This document shows, one piece after another, positions 6,497 through 14,449 of a stretch of 19,921 nucleotides of DNA. The notes beneath the pieces are model-generated. The model ran no database searches. It was given only the letters and a program-made list of their open reading frames with translations, and was not told the DNA's origin. The stretch lies in NCBI GenBank assembly GCA_019239785.1, contig JAFAZM010000337.1, positions 1-19,921 of the forward strand, in the 5' to 3' direction. Numbering within the stretch: the first letter of the stretch is position 1; each line of letters starts with the position of its first letter. The DNA comes from Sphingomonadaceae bacterium. Its GTDB lineage: Bacteria; Pseudomonadota; Alphaproteobacteria; Sphingomonadales; Sphingomonadaceae. A program made the translations under genes and the position numbers.

Positions 6497-7331
6497 GCCC
6501 GGCTCCCCGCTCGTCGATCCCGCCGCCTGGCGCCGCGACGGCTATGCGATCGTGCGCGGCTTCTTCACGCCCGAAGAGGTCGCCGCGATCGGCGCCGAGA
6601 TCGATCTCGTCCACGCCGAGGGCATGGCGCACGGCCGCGCCTTCCGGCACGGCAACCTCTTCTACAAGATCGCGCAGCGGGCCGAGGGGCCGGTCGTGCA
6701 GATGGTGCAATGGCCGGCTTATCATCGGCCCGCGCTCGATGCGGTCCGGCTCGATCCGCGCTTCGCCGCCCTGCTCGCGCCGCTGATCGGGCCCGACGTC
6801 AAGCAGATCATCAACCAGATCCACTGGAAGGAGCCCGGCGCCGCCGGCGATTTCGCCTGGCACCAGGATTCGCGCTTCCGCCAGCCCGCCGCCTGCTACC
6901 GCAACCTCGGCACCTCCTACGTCCAGACCGGCCTCGCCATCGACCCGCACGGGCCGGAATCCGGCGGCATGTCGTTCGTGCCGCGCAGCCACGTCTTCGG
7001 CGATCTCGAACTCGACACCGACAGCGAGGTGCTCGGCAACCAGATGCGGGACGCGGCGCTGGCCCGGGTCGGGCTGTCGGCGGCGGACGCGATCCAGCTC
7101 GATCTCGCGCCCGGCGATCTCGCTCTTTGGAACCCCTATCTGGTCCACGGCTCCGGGACCAATCGCGCGGATCATCGCCGCCGCTTCTACATCAACGGCT
7201 ATGTCCGCGCCGAGGATTGCGACCGCGGCGAATGGGCCTTCCAGGGCGGTAAGCCGGTGCCGCTCGGGCCCGAGCCGGCGCTGGTCCATTACGATGACCT
7301 GCGCGAGCGCGGGGAGCCGCATTACATCTAG
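6489..7331 (+). CDS. Fe(II)/2-oxoglutarate dioxygenase, phytanoyl-CoA dioxygenase (PhyH) family
   Basis: A 280-residue PhyH-family oxygenase, probably cytoplasmic. The iron triad is intact: H125 and D127 (WHQDS) and H220 (LVHGSGTN). An arginine cluster R230-R232 (HRRRFYINGY) supplies the likely 2-oxoglutarate anchor. Such enzymes hydroxylate small molecules, including free amino acids, lipids and secondary metabolites, so the family name does not give the substrate. The ATG at 6489 overlaps the symporter end by 8 bases; an alternative ATG at 6468 adds seven residues and has AAGGAG 12 bases upstream, so it remains possible. The overlap suggests the enzyme acts on what the symporter imports. 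The gene ends just before a palindromic repeat shared with the convergent S9 gene. Confidence 0.88.
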   Translation: MTEPGSPLVDPAAWRRDGYAIVRGFFTPEEVAAIGAEIDLVHAEGMAHGRAFRHGNLFYKIAQRAEGPVVQMVQWPAYHRPALDAVRLDPRFAALLAPLIGPDVKQIINQIHWKEPGAAGDFAWHQDSRFRQPAACYRNLGTSYVQTGLAIDPHGPESGGMSFVPRSHVFGDLELDTDSEVLGNQMRDAALARVGLSAADAIQLDLAPGDLALWNPYLVHGSGTNRADHRRRFYINGYVRAEDCDRGEWAFQGGKPVPLGPEPALVHYDDLRERGEPHYI

Positions 7332-7364
7332 GGGGACGTAGGCGCGGTCGCTCGCCCTCTGCTT

Positions 7365-7453
7365 CGTCATGCCGGGCTTGACCCGGCATCCACCTGCTTC
7401 CCTTGACTGCCGCCGGAAAGGAAGATGGACTCCGGATCAAGTCCGGAGTGACG
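7365..7453. repeat. Palindromic element of a second family, between convergent genes
   Basis: The left end CGTCATGCCGGGCTTGACCC is partly mirrored by the right end GGATCAAGTCCGGAGTGACG, and each half also folds on itself (GCCGGG...CCCGGC and CTCCGGA...TCCGGAG). It fills the gap between the dioxygenase and S9 stop codons and could serve as a bidirectional terminator. The sequence type is familiar as a dispersed repeat in alphaproteobacteria. Confidence 0.75.
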
Positions 7454-7456
7454 ATT

Positions 7457-9511
7457 TCATGGTGTCGGCAAAGCCTGCCTGCGCATCAAAGTCTCGTCGA
7501 AGAACGCCTCCGCGGCATGAAAGGCCCGCAGCCAGCTCTCGTGGCGGAAGAAGCTGTGGCGCTCGTTCGCGAAGACCAGCTCGCGATAGGGGATGCGCCG
7601 CGCCGCGAGCTCGCGGGCGAGCATCACCGACTGGGCGAAATCCACATTATGGTCGTCGTCGCCGTGGATCAGCAGCACCGGCGAGCGCCAGCGCTCGATC
7701 GCGCCCATCGGCGAGGACTCCCACTGGACCTGCCGCGCATGTTCCTGCGCCGCCGGCGAGAGCGAATTGGCCGCCGGCCGCAACAGGCTGTGCACGCCGT
7801 GCAGGTCGACGCCGGCGGCGAACAGGCCGCTGTCGCGCGCCAGCGCGAGCGCGGTGAGATAGCCGCCCCAGCTGCCGCCCCAGATGCCGATCCGGGCCGG
7901 ATCGACGTCGCTCCGTGCGGCGAGCCAGCGGCCGGCGGCGAGCACATCACGATATTCCGACGCTCCCTCGCGGCCAGTCTCCGGCGCGTCGCGGAAGGCG
8001 AGCCCGTAACCGGTGCCGCTCCGATAGTTCACCGACAGCACGTCATAGCCGAGCGCCGCCAGGCGCTGTTTCATCACATAATCCTTGGAATAATAAGCGG
8101 AGGTGTGAAAGCCGGGCAGCATCTGCCGGCGCGGCCCGCCATGGACATAGACCAGGGCAGGATGCCGGCCCGCCCCACGCGCAGGAAAGAGCTGGCCGTG
8201 CAGCTGGACCCCGTCGGCGGCGCGGAGCAGCACCGGCTCCGGCGCGACGAAGCCGGCCGCGGCCGGGACCGGGGCGAGCGGCGTCTCGCCGCGCCGGTCG
8301 ATCAGCATCGGATGGGCCGGGCTCGAAACTCCGGTTGCGAGCGCCGCAAGCGCATCCCCGGCGATCGTCGGGAAGAACAGCATGTCGCCATTGCCGCCGA
8401 GCCGCGCCGGCGCCCCGCCTTGTAGCGGGCGGCGCCAGATCGAGGGGTGGTCGTCGGTGTTGGTGGCGTAGACGAGGGCGTCGCCGGCGCGGTCGAGCAG
8501 GAAGCTCTCGACCTCGAAGTCGCCGCCGGTGAGCGCGCGCGGGATCCCGCCGCGCGCCGCGTCGAGCGCGTAGACGTGCAGCCAGCCGCCGCGCTCCCAG
8601 GGGAAGAGGATCAGGCCGCTGCGGCTCCAGAAGAGGTTGCGGCTCCGGGTCCCGTAATAACGGCCGCCGGGCCCCGCCGGCGCGGACCAGAGCGTGCGGG
8701 CGCTTCCGGTCGCGAGGTCGACGATCCGGATCGACCAATAAGGCCCGCTGTCGGCGGCCGCATCAGGCGGCGGCGAGATCGTGCGGATGAAGGCGACCTG
8801 GCGGCCGTCCGGCGAGAAGATCGGCTCGAGCGACTGGCCGAGGCCCGGATCGAGATAGCGAAGCTGTCCGCCGTCCGCGTCGAGCAGTGCGACCAGGCTG
8901 TGATCGTCGCGATCCTCGGAGAAGAGCAATTTCGTGCCGTCCGGCGACCAGGTCAGCCGCTCGATGCTGCCCTCGACCAGGGCAATGCGCCGTGCCTCGC
9001 CGCCGCGGGTCCAGAGCCAGATCTCGCCGCGGCGGGTGAAGGCGAGGCGCCGGCCGTCGGGCGAGAAAGCAGGCGCATGGCCCTGGCCGATCGCCAGCGG
9101 CGCGCTCCCGTCCATGGCGAGCAGATAGACCTGCTGGGACGGCGTGAACGGCAGGGTGCCGGTGTTCGGCCGCCGCTCCTGGTCCGGGAATTCCTCGTCG
9201 CCGCCGCGGACGAAGGCGAGGCTGGCGCCGTCATTGCTGAGCGCGAGATCGGAAAGCTCCTGCCCGTCGTCCCGATTGTCGTTGGTGAGCGGCCGCGCCG
9301 GCCGGCCGGGCGCCGCCACCCAGATGTTGCGCGCACCGGCCTCATATTGGATCCAGGCGAACAGCGGCACGTCGCGGGCGCCGGTCAGGCCGCTGGCCTG
9401 CGGAAGGGCGAGGGCGGCGTCGAGCGGATCGGACGGCGCGGCGGCGGCCGGCGCCGCCAGCGCCAGGCCGAGCAGCACCGGCCACAGGCGGAAGATCGTG
9501 CGTAGATTCAT
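7457..9511 (-). CDS. Exported S9-family peptidase (prolyl oligopeptidase / acylaminoacyl peptidase type)
   Basis: A 684-residue serine peptidase with a signal peptide (FRLWPVLLGLALAAPAAAA), so probably periplasmic. Residues from about 30 to 400 form a beta-propeller with WD40-like PD40 repeats (FSPDGRRLAF, WSPDGTKLLF, FSPDGRQVAF). The C-terminal alpha/beta hydrolase domain holds the full triad: S547 (GGSWGGY), D620 (HGDDDHNV) and H652 (NERHSFF). These enzymes cleave short peptides, some releasing N-acylated residues. The ATG at 9511 is taken as the start; an in-frame GTG two codons upstream is possible. The gene is divergent from dacB across a 310-base gap holding an inverted-repeat element. 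A role in cutting peptides before uptake is inferred. Confidence 0.93.
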   Translation of the reverse strand: MNLRTIFRLWPVLLGLALAAPAAAAPSDPLDAALALPQASGLTGARDVPLFAWIQYEAGARNIWVAAPGRPARPLTNDNRDDGQELSDLALSNDGASLAFVRGGDEEFPDQERRPNTGTLPFTPSQQVYLLAMDGSAPLAIGQGHAPAFSPDGRRLAFTRRGEIWLWTRGGEARRIALVEGSIERLTWSPDGTKLLFSEDRDDHSLVALLDADGGQLRYLDPGLGQSLEPIFSPDGRQVAFIRTISPPPDAAADSGPYWSIRIVDLATGSARTLWSAPAGPGGRYYGTRSRNLFWSRSGLILFPWERGGWLHVYALDAARGGIPRALTGGDFEVESFLLDRAGDALVYATNTDDHPSIWRRPLQGGAPARLGGNGDMLFFPTIAGDALAALATGVSSPAHPMLIDRRGETPLAPVPAAAGFVAPEPVLLRAADGVQLHGQLFPARGAGRHPALVYVHGGPRRQMLPGFHTSAYYSKDYVMKQRLAALGYDVLSVNYRSGTGYGLAFRDAPETGREGASEYRDVLAAGRWLAARSDVDPARIGIWGGSWGGYLTALALARDSGLFAAGVDLHGVHSLLRPAANSLSPAAQEHARQVQWESSPMGAIERWRSPVLLIHGDDDHNVDFAQSVMLARELAARRIPYRELVFANERHSFFRHESWLRAFHAAEAFFDETLMRRQALPTP

Positions 9512-9668
9512 GGTCACGGATTGAAGCGGCTGGCCGGTCTAGGCAAGCGCCCGCCCTGCAAAATGCCTTCGCGTTATGGCGGCGCGAACGCTCTGAATGC
9601 GCGCCCGCCTATTGTGCCCGCCGCGATGGGCCTTAGAGCACGATGTGGTTGGATCGTATCACTCCAGC

Positions 9669-9786
9669 CCGCTCATCCTGAGTAGCCGGTGAGCTTGTCG
9701 AACCGGCGTATCGAAGGACGCACCAGATCCGAGCGGTCCTTCGATACGGGCCTTCGCCAGGCTCAGTCCCTACTCAGGATGAGCGG
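9669..9786. repeat. 118-base element with perfect 17-base inverted ends
   Basis: The ends CCGCTCATCCTGAGTAG (9669-9685) and CTACTCAGGATGAGCGG (9770-9786) are exact reverse complements. Inside, GTATCGAAGGAC (9708-9719) pairs with GTCCTTCGATAC (9736-9747), so the element could form a long nested stem. No open frame is present. It lies in the 310-base divergent gap between the S9 gene and dacB, its right end 35 bases before the dacB ATG. The remaining gap sequence (9512-9668) has no gene I can support; TAGAGCACGATG at 9634 resembles the reverse complement of ATCACGCTCCA at 9800, hinting at an outer, older repeat. Confidence 0.8.
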
Positions 9787-9821
9787 ATAAACACATTCAA
9801 TCACGCTCCAGGGTCCGTTGC

Positions 9822-11297
9822 ATGCCCGTCCCATTCCTCTCCGCCCGCGGCGCCCTGCTTGGCCTCGCCCTCGCCCTCGCCCTCGCTCCGCCGGCCCAGG
9901 CCGAAGACCGCGCCTTGCAGCAAAGGGTCGAGGCCGTCCTGGCCGCCGCGCCGCTCGGCACCCGCTTCGGCCTGGTGGTCGCCACCGAGGACGGAAGCGA
10001 GCTGGTCGCGATCAATCCCGACGGCCGCTTCATCCCGGCCTCCAACACCAAGATGCTGACCACGGCCGCCGCCTTCGCCAACCTGCCCGGGCTGGACCAG
10101 CCCGACGCGGCCGGCGGCGCCTCGGTGCGGCTCGACACGGAGGTTGGGCCGGTTCCGGACGTGATCCTGTCGGGCCATGGCGATGCGCGGCTGTCGAGCG
10201 CGCCCGATTGCCGGGTCGATTGCCTGGCCGCGCTCGCCGATGCGGTGGCGGCGAGGACGCGGCGGGTGCGCAACGTCGTCGGCGACGACAGCCTGTTCCC
10301 GGACCAGCGCTGGAGCCCGGGGATGAGCTGGAACAATATCGAGACCCGCTCCGGCACCGCGATCTCGGCGCTGACGATCGACGACAACGAGCTTGCGATG
10401 GTCGTGACGCCGGGCGCGGCAGGGCAGGCGCCGACCGTCGCGGCTTTGCCTTATTACGAGGTCCGGAATTTCGCGACGACCGTCGCTGCGGGTCCGGCCG
10501 AGCTGCATTTCGACCGGATGCCGAACAGCCGCATCCTGCGGCTCAGCGGAACGATCGCCGCCGGCGCACAGCCGGAGACCCTGCACCTCGGCATCGACGA
10601 TCCCGCTCATTTTGCCGCCTGGCGGCTCAAGGCCCTGCTCGAGGCGCGCGGCGTCCGGGTCATGGGCGGCGTCGACGTCCGCCATCGGCCGCTCACGCCC
10701 GCGGACGATCCCGCCCATCGCGGCGGCGCGCCGGCCGCGCGCGCGCCCGAGCCGGAGGCGCTCGCCCGGCTGACCCCGCCGCCGCTCGCCGAAGATCTGA
10801 CCCACACCAACAAGGTCAGCCAGAACCTCCACGCCGAATTGTTCGTCCGCCGCGTCGGCCTCGTCCGTGGCTCGGGCTCGATCGAGGACGGGGTCGCGGC
10901 GATCGCGGCGATGATGGCGCAGGCCGGCGCTTCCCGCACCGGCTGGGACCTTTCCGACGGCTCCGGCATGTCCAGCTACAACCGCGTCTCGCCGCGCGCG
11001 GTCGCCGCCTTGCTGCGCTGGGCCGAGACGCAGCCCTGGGGCGCCGCCTGGCGCGCGACCTTCCCGGTCGCCGGCGTCGACGGCACCCTCGCCCGCCGCT
11101 TCCGGGGAACCCCGCTCGAGGGGCGCCTCTCCGCGAAGACCGGGACGCTCAACGCCACCAACGCCGTATCCGGCTACCTGATTGCGCACAGCGGGCGGAC
11201 TTTGATCTTCTCCTTCTACGCCAACGACGTGCCGCGCGATGCCGGCGCGACCCAATATATGGACGCCGCCTTGGTGCTGATCGCGGCGGAGAATTAG
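9822..11297 (+). CDS. dacB: D-alanyl-D-alanine carboxypeptidase/endopeptidase, PBP4 (family S13)
   Basis: A 491-residue S13 penicillin-binding protein with an N-terminal signal peptide (cleavage near residue 27, PPAQA), hence periplasmic. All three active-site motifs are present: SxxK at S74-K77 (PASNTKML), SxN at S333-N335 (TNKVSQNLHAE) and KTG at K439-G441 (SAKTGTLN). The long insertion between the first and second motifs is typical of PBP4-type enzymes. The family trims the terminal D-Ala and cuts meso-DAP-D-Ala crosslinks, releasing D-Ala and peptides. It is divergent from the S9 gene and convergent with the hydrolase/AmpG-like pair, with palindromic repeats on both sides. The start is the first ATG before the signal peptide. 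Confidence 0.93.
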   Translation: MPVPFLSARGALLGLALALALAPPAQAEDRALQQRVEAVLAAAPLGTRFGLVVATEDGSELVAINPDGRFIPASNTKMLTTAAAFANLPGLDQPDAAGGASVRLDTEVGPVPDVILSGHGDARLSSAPDCRVDCLAALADAVAARTRRVRNVVGDDSLFPDQRWSPGMSWNNIETRSGTAISALTIDDNELAMVVTPGAAGQAPTVAALPYYEVRNFATTVAAGPAELHFDRMPNSRILRLSGTIAAGAQPETLHLGIDDPAHFAAWRLKALLEARGVRVMGGVDVRHRPLTPADDPAHRGGAPAARAPEPEALARLTPPPLAEDLTHTNKVSQNLHAELFVRRVGLVRGSGSIEDGVAAIAAMMAQAGASRTGWDLSDGSGMSSYNRVSPRAVAALLRWAETQPWGAAWRATFPVAGVDGTLARRFRGTPLEGRLSAKTGTLNATNAVSGYLIAHSGRTLIFSFYANDVPRDAGATQYMDAALVLIAAEN

Positions 11298-11332
11298 AGG
11301 GTTAGTATGGTCGAAGAGTCGCCCGTTTCTGT

Positions 11333-11501
11333 CCCTCTCCCCTTGTGGGAGAGGGACACGGAGACTTGGCGGCTCTGCCGCCTAGTCGCAGTTGGGTGAG
11401 GGGTGCGCGGCTTTGCCGCGCGCGCGCCGGAGGCGCGCACCCCTCACCCTCCCGCCGCTCTGCGAGCGGCGGGCCCCTCCCTCTCCCACAAGGGGAGAGG
11501 G
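11333..11501. repeat. Palindromic intergenic element, copy R3
   Basis: A 169-base element with CCCTCTCCCCTTGTGGGAG ends in inverted orientation. Its left ~72 bases (including GGCGGCTCTGCCGCC, itself a hairpin, and GTTGGGTGAGGGGT) almost match R6; then it switches to a different centre made of other short hairpins (GCGCGGCTTTGCCGCGC; CCCGCCGCTCTGCGAGCGGC). So the copies are modular. It lies between the convergent dacB and hydrolase genes. Confidence 0.88.
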
Positions 11502-11502
11502 A

Positions 11503-12519
11503 CTAGCTGGCGTCCCAAGCCGCGATCACCGCATCCCCCGTCGCCCGGCGCAGCTCCAGGATCCCCGTCTCCCGATGCCGGGTCGGGTGGACCCGGTTGG
11601 TGAGCAAAGTCCAGGCCAGGCCGCGCTCGAAATCCACCCAGAGCCCCGTCCCGGTGAACCCCGTATGGCCGATCGTCGCGGCCGAGCAGGCATCGCCGCC
11701 GTGCCAGCCGTCGAAGCGCACCTCCCAGCCGCAGGTGCGGTGGCCCTGGACCGGGGTGCGGATCGCCTCCAGCACGAAGGGGGAGGCGCCGCTGCCGTCG
11801 AGCAGGCCGGCGGCGAAGCCGAGCACGCCCGCGACCGTCCCGAACAGGCCGGCATGGCCCGGCGCGCCGCCGAGCGCCCAGGCATTCTCGTCATGGACCT
11901 CGCCCTTCATCACGCGGCCGCGCCAGGCGCAGGCCTCGGTGGCGACCGCCGGCCCGGGCGGCGGGCCGTAGGCGAGGCCGGGGCCGAGCGGCCAATCCCT
12001 GAGCGATGCGCCGGTCAGCCGCTCGATCGCGATGCCGAGCAATATGTAGTTGATGTCGGAATAGACGGCCGGGCCGTGCCGCCATTCCCGCTGCAGCACG
12101 AAGGCGCGCAGCCGCTCCGGATCGCCGCCATAAGTGTAGATCGGCTCGACCGCGGGCAGGAAGGTGCGATGGGCGAGGCAGTCGCGGAAGCTCAGTCGCC
12201 GCTCCGCCGCATTGGCCGGGTCGTATTGGCGCAGGTCCGGTATGGCGTCGGTCAGCGGCCGGTCGAGATCGAGCCGGCCGGTTTCGGCCAGCTTCAGGAT
12301 CATGTCGGTGGTCGCGATCACCTTGGAGACCGAGGCGAGATCGAACCAATGGTCCTCGCCCAGGATCTCGGGCTCCGGCACCAAAGCGGCCATGCCGTCA
12401 TACATGATCGAGCTCCGCCCGTCGGCCGCGACGATGCCGAGCATCGCGCCGGGGATGCGTCCGGAGGCGACCGCTTCGGCCGCGGGCGCGAAGGCCGCTT
12501 CCGCGAGCGTCCCGCTCAT
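11503..12519 (-). CDS. Beta-lactamase-fold serine hydrolase (family S12 type), coupled to an AmpG-like permease
   Basis: A 338-residue serine hydrolase. The SxxK motif is S63-V-S-K66 (ASVSKVIATTD), the tyrosine motif reads YSDIN (Y153-N157), and the third motif is H285-T-G287 (GHTGFTGTG), the HTG form seen in esterase- and aminopeptidase-type relatives rather than KTG. No signal peptide is evident, so it may be cytoplasmic, unlike the left-edge relative. The ATG at 12519 overlaps the permease stop as ATGA, so the two are translated together. An AmpG partner suggests a substrate derived from muropeptides; beta-lactamase-fold amidases acting in muropeptide recycling are known (AmiE/YbbE of Bacillus). 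The frame is open upstream but that part overlaps the permease. The TAG stop sits at the boundary of repeat R3. Confidence 0.87.
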   Translation of the reverse strand: MSGTLAEAAFAPAAEAVASGRIPGAMLGIVAADGRSSIMYDGMAALVPEPEILGEDHWFDLASVSKVIATTDMILKLAETGRLDLDRPLTDAIPDLRQYDPANAAERRLSFRDCLAHRTFLPAVEPIYTYGGDPERLRAFVLQREWRHGPAVYSDINYILLGIAIERLTGASLRDWPLGPGLAYGPPPGPAVATEACAWRGRVMKGEVHDENAWALGGAPGHAGLFGTVAGVLGFAAGLLDGSGASPFVLEAIRTPVQGHRTCGWEVRFDGWHGGDACSAATIGHTGFTGTGLWVDFERGLAWTLLTNRVHPTRHRETGILELRRATGDAVIAAWDAS

Positions 12520-14054
12520 GCCGGTTCGTCCGAAGGCCGCGGCCTGGCGCGGACGACGACCGGCAGGAACGGGATCGCCGCCAGGCTCAGCACGCCCGAG
12601 AGGATGAAGAAGAGGTCGAAGCCCGGATAGCCGGCCCGGTCGAACGCCTCGACGATCGCGCCGCCGGCGCCCGAAAGCAGCCGCGGCAGCAGGAAGGCGA
12701 AGCCGGAGAGGAAGGCATATTGCGCGCCCGGATATTTCGGGTTCACCAGCAGCGAGAGATAGACGACGAACACCGCCCCGGCCATGCCGTTGCCGAACTG
12801 ATCCGCCGCAGTGGCGACGTAGAGCGCCATTCCGTCGACCGGCTGGTGGGCGAGCCAGACGAAGCCGAAATTGCCGAACGCCGCGAAGAAGGCCCCGATT
12901 GCGAGCGCCCAGCCCATCCGCCACTTCGCGGCCATCCAGCCGCCGAGCCCGACCCCGATGATGCTCGCCACCAGAGCGACGTAGCTATCGGCAAGGCCGA
13001 TCTGGGTCAGCGAATAGCCGAGGCCCCGGACCATCGGCTTGGAGAGGTTGAGGGCGAGGACGTCGCCCATCCGGTAGATCGAGACGAAGGCCATCAAAGC
13101 GAGCGCCATGAAGCCGTAGCGCCAGAAGAAATCGACATAGGGGCCGATCGCGACCGAGCGCCGCGCCGGCGCGTTCGGCGGCAGCGTGCGGATCTTCGGC
13201 AGGGCCGCCGCCATGATCAGGAACGGCACCATGCAGATCGCAAGCACGAACGGGGTGACGTTGGTCTGCGCGCCGATGCCGATGCCGGCCGCGGCGCGCA
13301 GCAGCAGCCAGCCGATCGCAGCGGTCGCCGCGGTCGCGGCGCCGAGGATCAGTGCGCTTGCCCCGAGCCCGACGATCAGCGCCCGGCCGCGGCTGCCGTC
13401 ATGGCCCGGGTCCCGCCGCATCGACGCGAGGATCGGGAAGGGCAGGAAGGCGAAGGTGGCGATCGCCAGATAGGCGCCGGTCCAGCCCCAGCCCGGCTGG
13501 TCGGCGACGAGCAGCGCGCCGCTGCCGGCCGCGACCATCGCCGTGCGGTAGCCCCAGAGGTTGGCGGCGGCGAGCGGCCCCTGCGCCTCCTGGGTCGGGG
13601 CGAGCTCGATCCGCCAGGCATCGGCGGCGACCTCCAGGGTCGTCGTCCAGAAGGCGAGCAGGACCGCGAACAAAGCGGTGAGCCCGAGCGTCGCGTCCGA
13701 GGAGGCGAGCCCCATCGCCGCCATCGACAGGAAGATGCCGAGCTGGGCGAGCATGATCCAGCCGCGCCTCTTCCCCCAGAAAAGGCCGAAGCCCGGCACC
13801 TCGTAGCGGTCCAGCAACGGCGCCCAGAGGAACTTGAAGGTCGGCAGCAGCTGCACCCAGGCGAAGAAGCCGATCACGACCAGCCCCACGCCATGCGCCT
13901 GCAGCCGCAGCGTCAGCACGGTGGAGAACATGTAGAAGGGCAGGCCGGCGGAGAAGCCGAGGAGGACGTAGAGCAATTTGAGCGCGAAGCCTCCCGGCAC
14001 GGCCGCGCTGATCGCCTCAGCTTCGGCGCTGGACGCTGCCTGTGTCGCCATCAT
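12516..14054 (-). CDS. AmpG-like MFS permease (muropeptide transporter family)
   Basis: A 512-residue, strongly hydrophobic MFS protein with about 12-14 membrane segments. AmpG-type signatures are visible: LLGFSAGLPFYMF in the first helix, KFLWAPLLDRYEVP with GKRRGW in the loop after helix 2 (residues ~74-99), and D145-A-W-R-I-E150 (EVAADAWRIE), close to the DAYRIE of AmpG. AmpG imports anhydro-muropeptides across the inner membrane for peptidoglycan recycling; this protein may carry a different peptide or sugar-peptide. Tandem ATGs at 14054 and 14051 are possible; GGAG lies 3 or 6 bases upstream respectively, favouring the second. It is the first gene of a two-gene unit, with repeat R4 only 15 bases upstream, and is divergent from the TonB receptor. 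Confidence 0.87.
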   Translation of the reverse strand: MMATQAASSAEAEAISAAVPGGFALKLLYVLLGFSAGLPFYMFSTVLTLRLQAHGVGLVVIGFFAWVQLLPTFKFLWAPLLDRYEVPGFGLFWGKRRGWIMLAQLGIFLSMAAMGLASSDATLGLTALFAVLLAFWTTTLEVAADAWRIELAPTQEAQGPLAAANLWGYRTAMVAAGSGALLVADQPGWGWTGAYLAIATFAFLPFPILASMRRDPGHDGSRGRALIVGLGASALILGAATAATAAIGWLLLRAAAGIGIGAQTNVTPFVLAICMVPFLIMAAALPKIRTLPPNAPARRSVAIGPYVDFFWRYGFMALALMAFVSIYRMGDVLALNLSKPMVRGLGYSLTQIGLADSYVALVASIIGVGLGGWMAAKWRMGWALAIGAFFAAFGNFGFVWLAHQPVDGMALYVATAADQFGNGMAGAVFVVYLSLLVNPKYPGAQYAFLSGFAFLLPRLLSGAGGAIVEAFDRAGYPGFDLFFILSGVLSLAAIPFLPVVVRARPRPSDEPA

Positions 14055-14069
14055 TTTCTCCGCGGACGT

Positions 14070-14228
14070 CCCTCTCCCCTTGTGGGAGAGGGGTTGGGGT
14101 GAGGGGTGAGCGGCCGGATCGGCTCGATGCCGAGCCGGGCGCTCTTCGAGCGCCGACCCCTCACCCAACTGCGACTAGGCGGCAGAGCCGCCAAGTCTCC
14201 GTATCCCTCTCCCACAAGGGGAGAGGGG
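14070..14228. repeat. Palindromic intergenic element, copy R4 (inverted near-copy of R6)
   Basis: A 159-base element bounded by CCCTCTCCCC hairpins. Over most of its length it matches the reverse complement of R6 (18899-19054), including the CGGATCGGCTCGATGCCGAG and GGCGCTCTTCGAGCGCC hairpins and GGCGGCAGAGCCGCC. Across the ~127-base core I count one mismatch (ACTGCGAC versus ACTTCGAC); the ends differ slightly more. It sits immediately upstream of the AmpG-like start. Confidence 0.9.
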
Positions 14229-14449
14229 CGATGAATACCGCCTGGAAGGCTGCGCCCTGGATCAGCCCCTCTCATCCGCCTCCTCAAACCGCACGCATCC
14301 GCCGCGCCGCTGTTGCGCCGGTAACACGCCCGCGCAGCATTCGGCGAGAAGATGGCGGCAGGTTATGGATTGGCCAACAGAAACTATGGCGGCCCACCAC
14401 ATTATTGCTACTTAATGACGCTTGGCCGCTGTCTAAGGGGGATAGTTCG
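14229..14449 (+). promoter_or_regulatory. Leader region of the TonB receptor gene
   Basis: A 221-base stretch with no supportable gene. Its last ~90 bases (TTATGGATTGGCC, ACATTATTGCTACTTAATG) are clearly more AT-rich than the surroundings, as expected of a promoter, but I cannot pick a convincing -35/-10 pair. TAAGGGGGAT just before the receptor ATG is a good ribosome binding site. The promoter of the divergent AmpG-like gene must also lie here or within repeat R4. Confidence 0.4.

Noticed and set aside
12520..12924. N-terminal extension of the serine hydrolase frame to 12924
   Set aside because: It lies wholly within the permease gene in another frame; the ATGA junction at 12516-12519 gives a natural start.
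12720..14102. A 460-codon plus-strand frame opposite the AmpG-like permease
   Set aside because: Highly charged repeat-like translation with no domain; the minus-strand frame has membrane segments and AmpG motifs.
14042..14449. N-terminal extension of the TonB receptor frame up to 14042
   Set aside because: The extension translates repeat R4 and carries no domain; a ribosome site and signal peptide start at 14450.
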